Assembly (NCBI GenBank): GCA_905183005.1
Contig: CAJJDO010000155.1
Span: 31,240-95,239, forward strand
DNA: 64,000 nucleotides
Source: Paramecium pentaurelia
Lineage: Eukaryota; Ciliophora; Oligohymenophorea; Peniculida; Parameciidae
Direction: 5' to 3'
The position numbers were made by a program, and so were the translations under genes. Positions 25,598 through 34,778 of the stretch are shown piece after piece. Under the pieces are notes generated by a model, which ran no database searches, was not told the origin of the DNA, and saw nothing but the letters and a program-made list of their open reading frames with translations. Each line of letters starts with the position of its first letter. The stretch's first letter is position 1.

Positions 25598-26761
25598 ATG
25601 AAAGACATGTCCAAGAAGATCTTTGAAAAAGAGAATTAAGCAGAGGTGTCTAATAACCCTAGACATTAAAATAAATCTTTAACTTAATTGGTATCATTAA
25701 CATTGATTGGTGGAAATAGAAGTATTAAATTAATATTATATATATAAGAAAATGAATTAAAGAGTATTGAACTTAAAAATAATAATTATACATCTATTTC
25801 ATCACGTCCATTAGTATTTTGTAAACCAGAACCTAAATTAAAAACTTAAACAACTTCTTCTCCATAAAAATAATCACCTATAAAACCTAAATAAGTAGAA
25901 ACATAATCAAATGAATTATGTAAATTAATAAACAATTATTCAGAACCTATTTTAGATTATTATTTAGAATTAAATGTAAATATTTATTATAATTAATAAA
26001 AATAGAATTTAACACCAAAAAATTGTTTGTCCAATCACACAGTCAGTGCAAATCTTAGAGCAAAGATGGTTGATTGGATGGTTGAAGTACTTACCTCATA
26101 TAAATGCAAAGATTAAACATTCTTTTTTGCTGTTAAATTGATGGATACATATCTATCTAAAACATAATAAAAACATATACCTTAAGATTTACATTTAATT
26201 GGTGTGACTACTATGTTTATGTCTTGTAAATATGAAGAAATCTATCCAGTAAAATTATAAATTGTACATGAAAAAATTGCACATAAAAAATTAACTAAAG
26301 ATGAGATTAAAGATAAAGAAACTAATATTTTAAGTACTTTAGATTTTAATTTGGTTGGTATTACTGTATTAGATGTAATTACTATTGTACTATCAATTTT
26401 AAATATGAATCAATAGTTATATTAAATAACATTATATCTTGCTAAAATGGTAAATTATATTATTTTATTATAGGCACTTTATGACTATGAATTTATTAAT
26501 AATCATACTTATACATAAATTGCATGTGCTGCTTTGATTGTTAGTACTAAAATTGTAGAGTAAATTGATTAATCACTTTCATCTGAAGTAGTAATACCAT
26601 TAATAGTTTCAACTTTAAAAATAGACAACTCTGTTGCCATGGATTCAGCTAATAAATTATTGAATTTAGCTAAAGGATTTGAAAAATAGTATCCTAATTT
26701 AGAGAATTTAAAGAAATTTAGTAAATTTCAATTATCAGATATTTTAAAAACATAACCTTGA
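25598..26761 (+). CDS. A/B-type cyclin, 379 aa
   Basis: The frame starts at ATG 25598 and ends at TGA 26759-26761; one 24-nt intron (26450-26473) leaves 380 codons. A cyclin box begins at about residue 145 with NLRAKMVDWMVEV (compare MRAILVDWLVEV of A/B cyclins) and continues through YEEIYP and an AxxIxxKE-like helix. A second C-terminal cyclin fold follows. The N-terminal 130 residues are polar; no clear RxxL destruction box was found, although PRHQNKSL near residues 24-31 is in a suitable place. It should activate a cyclin-dependent kinase in the cell cycle. The subtype cannot be set by eye. Confidence 0.88.
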
Positions 26762-26809
26762 CTAAATATATATATATTTTACTTTGATATAAATATATTC
26801 TTATTTTAA

Positions 26810-27124
26810 ATGGTTTAATTGGCTTCCAATAGAAGCATGATGGTGAAAGCCATCAATTCTACCTGGAGCATAATTCAAACTTTATACTTTGCCATAATTC
26901 TCTTCTTCTTTACTCTTTTTGGTATGAAGAAAGAATCTAATAAATATTCAAAAGAGGAATTAAAATATATAATAAATGAAAGTAATGATTGCCATATATT
27001 ATTTTTAGAAATGCCTATCAAGAGAAAACCAAAGGATGACGAAGATGATAATGATAAAGAAGGAACTAAACCAAAAATTTTTAGAGGATTTGGAGGAGGA
27101 GCAGATTGTAAAAGTTGAGGCTGA
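26810..27124 (+). CDS. probable selenoprotein K-like membrane protein (TGA read as Sec)
   Basis: The frame runs from ATG 26810 through a TGA at 27116-27118, then one Gly codon, then TGA 27122-27124, so the end reads GGGADCKS-Sec-Gly. Selenoproteins K and S end in just this way (Gly-rich, then U-G or U-G-R). The rest fits SelK: a short N-terminus, one membrane helix (about residues 24-41), then a basic and acidic tail with a KIFRGFGGG run. A 27-nt GTAATG...TTTTAG segment (26966-26992) is probably a 3n intron without an in-frame stop, giving a 95-residue protein; unspliced it is 104. A SECIS-like hairpin follows in the 3' region. SelK acts in the ER membrane (palmitoylation and ERAD complexes). 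Alternative: simple termination at the first TGA. Confidence 0.75.
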
Positions 27125-27179
27125 ACTGTACTTTTATAAAAACAAAGGATTTTATAGTAGCATAATATAGTAGCTACTA

Positions 27180-27236
27180 GAAATGACGATTTTCTTAAGA
27201 ACTCCAGTTTTATTGGAATTAAGAAATCTGAGCAAA
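27180..27236 (+). promoter_or_regulatory. candidate SECIS element, form II
   Basis: About 60 nt after the stop, the RNA can fold with a UGAC (27184-27187) facing UGA (27229-27231) as the SECIS quartet. A 10-bp helix follows (27188-27198 with 27219-27228, one bulged U), then an internal loop carrying the conserved AA (27200-27201) and a 5-bp mini-stem (27203-27207 with 27213-27217) with a UUUUA loop. The distance from the quartet to the AA is 12 nt, as in known SECIS elements. The lower stem beneath the quartet is weak in my reading. Confidence 0.65.
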
Positions 27237-27495
27237 TAAAAGCTTTTGTTTTAATATTATATATATAAATATTTAACATATTATTCTTTATATAATTATT
27301 CTTTATATATAATTATTATACTCATTTTTTGATTAAAATTAAGTATACGCATTATCAATTGAATATTAAGATAATGTAGTATATATTTTATATTAACTAT
27401 TTAAAGAGTCAATAGTTTAAAAAGGAGTATTCTAAGAAAATTGGAAAATTCGAAATTTTTTAAATTGGAGATTGAGATCGAAATATATAATATTA
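27237..27495. other. 3' intergenic region
   Basis: Between the selenoprotein 3' region and the 3' end of the convergent HTH gene. Some GC-richer DNA near 27470-27560 belongs to the HTH coding end; otherwise nothing was seen. Confidence 0.4.
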
Positions 27496-28225
27496 TCAAG
27501 TTCTGAGAAAGGTGCTAGGCAAAGGGTAAAATTAAGGATATGATTAGATTGGTTAAAAAGGGTAGGAATTGGTGGATACTGAATCGAATTCTTGTTTGAC
27601 TTAAATTTAAGGTTTGGGGTCTAGAATCTATTTGAAGACCATCTAAGTAGATAACAATAGATTTTGAAGGAGTGATTATTATACTAAAGTGGCCTTTTTA
27701 ATTTGTGAAGTTAGAGCCTGGGTGAGTTTGTGATATTGGGATGATATGAGTTATTTTTATTCGTTAGTCAAATTTAATTGATCAATCAAAGAAGGTTGTT
27801 TATCTACATACATCTAGAATTTAAGAAATGAATATTACTTAAGTATTATCAGATTGAATACATAATGGTTGAATTTAGAGTGTAAGAGGATTCAATATTG
27901 ATACTTTGAGTATACTCTACACTTTAAGCTTCTTTTTTCTGGTTTCTTTTTTTCCTATACGACCATCTTTCTCAAATGCTTTTTGGATTGTTCTGACTGT
28001 ACAATATTTTAAATGAAGTTTGTTTGCTACCTAGAAATGAATAATCAAATAAACAATATATAGTAGTAAATAGATGATAAATATAAGAAATATGGTGAAT
28101 ACCTCTTATAGTGATAATTTTTCTTTTAATAGCAACTCTAATACAATTTTGCGCTATTCTTTGTCTATTTTTTGATATTTTTTGGTCTATTTAAGTACTT
28201 CTGAACATTCTTGTGATTTCACCAT
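27496..28225 (-). CDS. helix-turn-helix protein, 210 aa
   Basis: ATG at 28223-28225, TGA at 27496-27498. Removing a 25-nt intron (27814-27838) and a T-rich 72-nt intron (28031-28102) leaves 211 codons. Around residue 40 the sequence LSLQEVANKLHLKYCTVRTI is a clear HTH, followed by QKAFEKDGRIGKKETRKKK, as in homeodomain-like fingers of Tc1/mariner transposases and small ciliate HTH proteins. The C-terminal 100 residues are Gln/Ser/Pro-rich. No catalytic DDE domain follows, so this is a probable DNA-binding protein, possibly derived from a transposase. The 72-nt segment is in frame, stop-free and would encode a greasy stretch, so splicing there is inferred. Confidence 0.7.
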
Positions 28226-28420
28226 ATATAAGAAGAATCTTTTGATTTTATTTATATTTATAAAAATATTTTAAAATCAAATCTGGGTTTTAATTTAAAA
28301 TATGATTCATCTTTGGTTATAATATATTAAAATGTTTCAAATCCAGATTTTGTTAATAAAAAGAGACTCTATATATATATATATGAATATTTAAAATAAT
28401 GCAAACAAAAATATAGTAAT

Positions 28421-29201
28421 TCAATTTATAGAGGATAAATCTAACTTATGTTTTATTTGCTTATGTTCACTAATACTCTTTTTTTATCTGTTAATATTAC
28501 ATGTAATTTTTTATTTATTACAAATAATATTGAAATTATTAATGAATTACTTACAATGATCATAGTTCTATTCAGTTATTTATTATGAGATTGTTTTCTA
28601 ATGTAATCTATTCTATTCTTTTTTAAAAATTGAACAAGTGTCAATAGTATTACTGAGATAACTTTCTTTGTCAATAGGTAATTTTTGTTTACGAATGAAA
28701 TCAACTAATTTAAGTGGTTATTTGCTAGAAATTGTTTAATGTTGTTATATTTCATTAGTTTCTTGTATCTTCTTCTTTAAAAATGTATTCTCCTCAATTA
28801 AATGTTTGTTTTATTCATTTAATATTGTAATTTCTTTCTTCAGTTACTTATAAATAAATAGAACTCATACATGAATCAAGTTCTTATTTATATTATTTTA
28901 TTGAAATTATTCTAATTGTTGTTGGAGTTGTTCACAATACAATTTAATTTATTATTCAGTCTAATAATGAATATAAATATTATACTCTTATATGCTTTCT
29001 AATTTCACTCTCATATTTTTAAACTTATTTCTCAAGTTCCTAATAATCTTGATTCTGTAAATTTTGGAGTATGGCATCTTTTATAAACAGAAGCTACGAA
29101 TCTAAGTCTTTGAAAGAGTCTGAAGAAGGTCCTTCTAACTTATAAATGTGGTATTTTACTCATACCAGTTCAAGTATGTCTTTTAATATATTTTAAGACA
29201 T
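28421..29201 (-). CDS. coiled-coil protein, 234 aa
   Basis: ATG 29199-29201 to TGA 28421-28423 with introns of 27, 25 and 24 nt removed gives exactly 235 codons. It begins MSQNILKDILELLEG, followed by long Gln/Glu/Lys-rich helices (about residues 30-150) with heptad-like Leu/Ile spacing, then a basic, Asn/Cys-containing tail. No known domain was seen. It is divergent from the acyl carrier protein gene, whose start is only 16 bp away, so the two must share a very compact promoter. It is probably a structural or cytoskeletal protein, by composition only. Confidence 0.75.
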
Positions 29202-29217
29202 TTTAATTATTTAAGAT

Positions 29218-29608
29218 ATGAATAGACGACTTGTGCAAATGTTTAGCAAATAATTTGGTTAAGTACCTAAATTCTATACATCAAATGAACAACCAATGGT
29301 TTTAAGAAATGAAAAATCAGGTTATTATGTTAATCCAGAAGCTGTTGCTCGTCGAATGATAAAGGTGATTAGTTTACATGATGATGTTAAGAATCCTTCA
29401 GCAATCACCTTATAATCTACATGGACTGATATTGGTTTATCAGATATGGCATATGTAGAAGTAAATATCAATATATATATAAATAAAAAAGGTTATGGTA
29501 GAAGTTGAAAGAGAGTTTGAAATAGAATTTCCAGATGCTGATGTAGAGTGTTTTAGAACTGTCAATGATGCTGTAGAATATGTAGCAAGGAGCTTCTTTG
29601 CTGTTTGA
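29218..29608 (+). CDS. acyl carrier protein-like (NDUFAB1-type) lacking the phosphopantetheine serine
   Basis: One 31-nt intron (29461-29491) is removed, leaving 120 codons (119 aa). The N-terminus MNRRLVQMFSKQFGQ is basic and Ser/Gln-rich, like a mitochondrial presequence. The ACP fold is clear in the C-terminal half: a TDIGL-x3-AYVEVMVEVEREF segment followed by EIEFPDADVE and VNDAVEYV. Normal ACPs have DSL at the start of helix II, where Ser carries 4'-phosphopantetheine; here the same place reads SDM (residues 75-77), so the Ser position holds Asp. It could not carry an acyl chain in the usual way. A structural complex I or Fe-S (LYR) partner role is possible. The neighbours give no pathway hint. 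Confidence 0.85.
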
Positions 29609-29637
29609 TTTTAGCACATAAAATAAAATAAAACACA

Positions 29638-31922
29638 ATGCTAATATTGTTTATTATTGGTGTGAGTGCTGTTAATGTCACGCTATTCTAAGCTGATTCT
29701 GCACTCTACTCTCCCTAATTTTGTCTCATGCGTAATTCGAATCTAGAAGGCAAAGATTGGTTAGAAACCATATTTGCATTATCAGAAAAGGGACGAATTT
29801 ACAAAAGTGTAGATAATGGATATAAATGGAGTGATGAAACTCTTATTTTAGAGAAGATGGGAATAAATGATTGGTTTTATGAGATCCAAACATCTCCTGC
29901 TAATAAAGAAGTAGTTTATATATTTGGTAAAAATGGAACAGGAATAAGATCAGAAGATTGTGGATTACATTATACGTGGTTTACATTTCCAAGTTCTTTT
30001 TCTGATTTTAAATTGAATTCAATGGATGATGAATGGATGTTAGCATTTTCTAATTGTGAAAGATGTCATCCTCCCTTTAATAAAGAAGTACATAAATCAA
30101 ATGATGGAGGTAAAACTTGGTAATGGATTCTCAGTTCAGCTATGATGGCTTCATGGGATAAACTTATAGATAGTGAATTGATACCAGATGAAAGAATTGT
30201 TGCATGTCATTTAGAATACAATTAAAGTAGAGTCACATATTCAGACGATTATTATAATTCATATAAGATTATCCACAATAATGGTACTGGTTTCTTTTAA
30301 ACTCAATTTCATATGTTTGTAATATCTAAATTTTAATCTGCCTATAGATTACATGTAGCACCTGCATTTTATGATTATGCTCAAATGATCAATATATCCA
30401 TTCCTTTTGATTAATAATACTCTTATACATTATTAGACACAGAATCAGAATCAATCTTTTTATCTATATCTCATAATCAAACTAATAAGAAACTCACAAA
30501 TATATATACATCTGATTTTTAAGGATTCAAATTCACCATTTCCTTATTGAATAATGTAAGATCCTTGAATACAGGTTAATGTGATTTTGAAAAGATTGAA
30601 AGTCTTAAAGGTGTTTATATAGCTAATATTTATGATCATGAAAAACTAAAAGTTGTAAAGGAATCTGATCTTGAAAAATATAAAAAAACAGTTATTACAT
30701 TTGACAAAGGAGCAATTTGGCATCCACTTAAAGCACCTGAAACTGATGTCAATGGATAATAGATTCATTGTAGTGGAGATTGTTCATTACATCTTCAAGG
30801 AAGAAGTGTTAGCAAAATATATAGAGAATCTAAAGCAATTGGATTGATTATGGCATCAGGAAATATTGGATTGTATTTAGAAGAAAAAACTATTAATACA
30901 TATTTTTCAAGAGATGGAGGTATGACATGGTATGAAGTAAGAAAAGGACATCATATTTATTCATTTGGTGATAGAGGTGGTATAATTGTTATGGCTAAGG
31001 CAAAATCTTTAACTGAAGAATTGTTGTATTCATGGGATGAAGGTTTATCTTGGGATTCCATAAAGATTCCAAAAATGATTGTTACTTCTATTACAAGCAG
31101 AAGTTTGTATATCAATTTCATTATTACAGGAATTGATGAAAAAAGAAAAGGTGTAATATTGAATGTGGATTTCACTACATTACATTAGCGTATTTGTAGT
31201 GGTATTTGGGATCCATTAGATCCAGATAGTGATTATGAGTTTTGGATACCAAAAAATTATGAAAATGGTAAATGTCTTTTTGGATAAAAATTTCGTCATA
31301 CTCGTAGAAAAAGGGATGCTAAATGTTTCAATCAATAATCATATGATAAATTATAGTATATTGATTCTTGTGAATGTACAATAGAAGATTGGGAATGTGA
31401 TTATGGATTTTATCATAAAATTGATGGTGGACCTTGTGTACCTATAGCTTCATTATTTGAAGAGGATTAATACATAGATATTTTAAAACCTCCTGAGAAT
31501 TGTACTGGCACATATATGAAATCTTAAGGTTATAGAAAGATTGTAGGAGACTTTTGTACAGGAGGGTATTATTAATAATAAATATTATAAGTGTTGATTT
31601 GGATCCAATTGAAACACCATGTGAAGATGGATTACAATAAAGTTTATCAAATTAGACTTAAGCATTACCATAAAATTCTTTTAAGAAAGAATAGATTTTT
31701 AATGAGACTGTGTAGGTTGAAGTAAATGGTAATGTTGGGATTCAACTTAATAATTCAATTTATATTGGAATATTGATTACTTTGATTGCTTTCTTTGGTT
31801 TTGTGTTCTTGAAGAAAATGAAGGCTAAAGAGAGTTTAGATATGAAGAAAGATTATTATTCTAATTTTGAGAGAGGAGAACGTATTAGTTTGAGGGAAGA
31901 TGATGATGATAATGGCATTTGA
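29638..31922 (+). CDS. VPS10/sortilin-family sorting receptor, 752 aa
   Basis: Begins with a signal peptide (MLILFIIGVSAVNVTLFQA) and is read through one 26-nt intron (31566-31591) to 753 codons. Sortilin hallmarks are present: repeated Asp-box or BNR-like turns (SVDNGYKWSDE, SNDGGKTWQW, SRDGGMTWYEV, SWDEGLSWDS), the C-terminal cysteine module (ICSGIW, CLFGQKF.RHTRRKRDAKC, CECT, CDYGFY), one membrane helix near residue 690, and a short acidic tail. In ciliates such receptors sort soluble cargo to dense-core secretory organelles; here that would suit trichocyst biogenesis, and a trichocyst matrix gene lies in the same window. The cargo is inferred, the family assignment is firm. Confidence 0.93.
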
Positions 31923-31983
31923 TTATTTTAGTGTTTTTAAATTTAATAGAGAATAGATAAAAATATTTATAATAAAAGGTATA

Positions 31984-32528
31984 ATGATGACAGCAGTAAT
32001 TTAGAAGAAAAGATTATAATATGAGGAAGAAAACTTGATAGATAATGCAAATTAACTTCCTCCTAATTGTTCTTATAAAAAGATGTCTGATCTTGCTTAT
32101 GTAGTATAATATATTGGTGAGAAAGGTACTCCATTTGAAGGTAATTAAATTATTATTTAATATAGGAGCATATATTGTAGTTGATATTGATTTAAGTGAT
32201 AGTAATGGATCTCTTGGATTTCCAGAATAGTGTCCAAAAATTACATTTAGAAATAATTTTTAGCATCTGAATGTTGATTCGAATGGAAAATTACATACGG
32301 ATATTATTAATAAGGAAACCTTTAATAATGGTACTACACTTTTGGAAATATTTATTTAAATTAACTATATTATTTATCAGTATGTAATTATTAAGATTTA
32401 ATAGTCCGTCATATGTGGAACCAATAAATAAAAATCTTCTAGAAATAAAAGTTCTAGGTTTTGATTTTGATGATTGGATGTAAGGACAAAGTATGAAATT
32501 GAGGGATTTAAAATATAAGGTATTATGA
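31984..32528 (+). CDS. ubiquitin-conjugating enzyme-like protein without catalytic Cys (UEV type), 164 aa
   Basis: Removing two 25-nt introns (32141-32165, 32380-32404) gives exactly 165 codons. The UBC fold is visible: PPNCSYKKMSDLAY near the N-terminus, the strand GTPFEGAYIVVDIDLS, FPEQCPKITF, and a NVDSNGKLHTDIIN segment where active E2s have N-x-x-G-x-I-C-x-x-I-L, then LLEIFIQINYII and HPSYVEPIN. The residue equivalent to the active-site Cys is His or Thr, so it should not form a thioester. Known Cys-less E2 variants (UEVs) help partner E2s build Lys63 chains. Its 3' end converges on the next gene with 13 bp between the stops. Confidence 0.8.
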
Positions 32529-32541
32529 TAATGATTTATAA

Positions 32542-34671
32542 TCAAAATTTGGATATTTCAAGTCTTGTAGAATTATTTGAAAAAGCGAATGACTTTTTAT
32601 TATCTGATCTTTGTGAGTAGGTTGGTGATGGGAGTCTTGTTACAGATTTAGGTAATACATTAACAAAGGTTTTGAGTTTTTTTGAATTTAATTCATCTCT
32701 CTATTCGAGATTGGATACCATTAAATCCATTAATTATTTTTATGCTTTTTAATATTCTTTATTCTGTCTTAATGCTGGATCCATTCTATCAAAGATTGTA
32801 GTATTATAGGAATTTAAAATTTAAGTATTACGTTTAATGAATTTTGGAGATAGACCTGCTTCATCAGTTTATAGATTCAATAATTTTTTAGGTATTTATA
32901 ATTATTATTATACTTTTTGATGTCTCAATTTCATTTAATATTTTTATTAATTTAATTGTAATTTCTTTAAATCATGATTTTCCTTCATAATTAATTAGGC
33001 TTAATCTTTTTATGTATTATGATAATCAATTTTTTGAAGTTCAATGTATTCTTATAATTTACTATATTATTATTATAATTTTTCTAATTGGATATCTGAT
33101 ACTGAGATTGATTTCATTAAACTCTTAGTAACAGGCATTTCTTTGTGAACTTCCCATTCAGCAGCAATGATTTTTCTAGCAGTTTCTTTAACTTAATCTA
33201 AAGTTAAACATTTTTCAAAAGTAATTGATTCAATCTTTTAATTAAAAACTTAATCAATAGATTTAATTTGATTAGGATGTTCAAGTTTATATAAAGTTTC
33301 TTCTAAACCTCTAAGATGTTTTTATAGATCAGTTTCTACATTCATTTAATCTAATTTATAATCAGATAGACTTCTTAAATAAATTAGTTTACTTAAATAA
33401 CTTTGATTTTCTTAATGTCTCCTTCTCTTATGTTTATGTGGTTTATTGATTAATCTCTATGTATTATCCTTACTACATGATGGAGTATTGGGCATAAATA
33501 AACTTCCATCTCTAGTAGCTTCTTTCGAGATATCTTTGATAATTGGTTTAAAATCACTTTTAGCTCTTGTATGATGATATATATAGACATTCTTATTATT
33601 GATATCAAATTTAGTTTAATGAGGGAATTATTATTTTGATTCGAAATTGTGTTTTTTTTCAAATCCATATAAAAATGATACAAATTGATTAAGATCCTAT
33701 TATTCAAGAATGATTTATTCATATTTTTCATGTTTGTATTCATATTCATATTTAATATAATTAATTAATTCTTCTTATTTACCAACAAATGTTAAAATAT
33801 GTTAACATAAATAATTAGCCATAGATATGAGTAATGCAGATTCATCATATTTATCTTTGTATTCTAATGATTTACTTTACAAATCCAAATTAATAATTAA
33901 TAATTAAGCATAATGTTTCATTTATCTCTTACATTTATTCTAATCTGATTTTGGACGATAGTATTCACGTAAAGAATTAATTAACATATTAGATAGAGGA
34001 TCAAAGTATTGATTCTGAAAGTTATAAGAATTCTCAAAATAAGCTGAATGGAGTAGAGTGAGAGCTTCATGATAAATAGTAATTGATTTTTATGTTTTTA
34101 CAAATTTCAGTTGTATAAGTTTATGTAAAAAACGAGTTGCTTCTTTAAGATTGGTCATTTTGAAATATAAATAGTTGAACATTAAGATTTATTAAATGGA
34201 AATGAAAAGTTCTTATTCATGATATCTCAACCATATAAGTGATTTCTTATCCCATGGTTCATGTTCAAATTCAATTAAGAATTATTTGAGTTTAGAATTA
34301 CCTCTAGGTGATTGCATATCTCCTAATAATTTGAATTTATTCTTTCTGTTGGAAGGATTTTCATGCTCAGTTAGAACATCTTAACATTTGGCAATATAAT
34401 TATTCATAGTATGACATAATTACATACATTAATCTAATTAAGTTAAGATTCGACCCTATTTTGAATTGAACTTAAGAAAATGTTTACGCATAACTTTTAA
34501 TCGACAATATAACAATCTACGTATCAATTACATTTAGAGTTATATTCCAGGTAATTCACTCTATTAGTAATGTTGTGTTAAGTGTTTTTCAGAGATGTTT
34601 ATAAAGCATTTGTATTTTCCTTTACGTAACATCCATTATGTTTCATAAATATGATATTCTAAAACTTACAT
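32542..34671 (-). CDS. hypothetical protein, 709 aa
   Basis: An intronless frame of 710 codons in the ciliate code, from ATG 34669-34671 to TGA 32542-32544. The first 350 residues are helical, with many Leu, His, Tyr and Arg in a tetratricopeptide- or armadillo-like rhythm, but no motif is certain. The middle has a basic KPHKHKRRRH cluster, then charged, probably coiled-coil helices, and a Ser/Pro-rich tail. No signal peptide or membrane helix. A plus-strand open frame at 32531-32920 overlaps the 3' part and is rejected in favour of this longer, better-composed frame. Function unknown. Confidence 0.8.
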
Positions 34672-34778
34672 CGATTATTTTCTGAAAAAATAATTATTCT
34701 TTTAATGAAGAAATTATTATTCAATTAATTAATTAGATTTAAATATAATATATTAATTAAATTACTAATTTCAATCTA

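Noticed and set aside
26875..27279. 134-codon minus-strand frame opposite the selenoprotein gene
   Set aside because: Greasy, low-information shadow of the plus-strand gene and its 3' hairpin region.
28370..28390. TA dinucleotide run considered as a mobile element target or terminus
   Set aside because: No inverted repeats or flanking duplications; similar TA runs occur in many intergenic gaps here.
32531..32920. 130-codon plus-strand open frame starting two bases after the E2-like stop
   Set aside because: The minus strand holds a 710-codon frame across the same DNA with better codon use and composition; the plus frame is its shadow.
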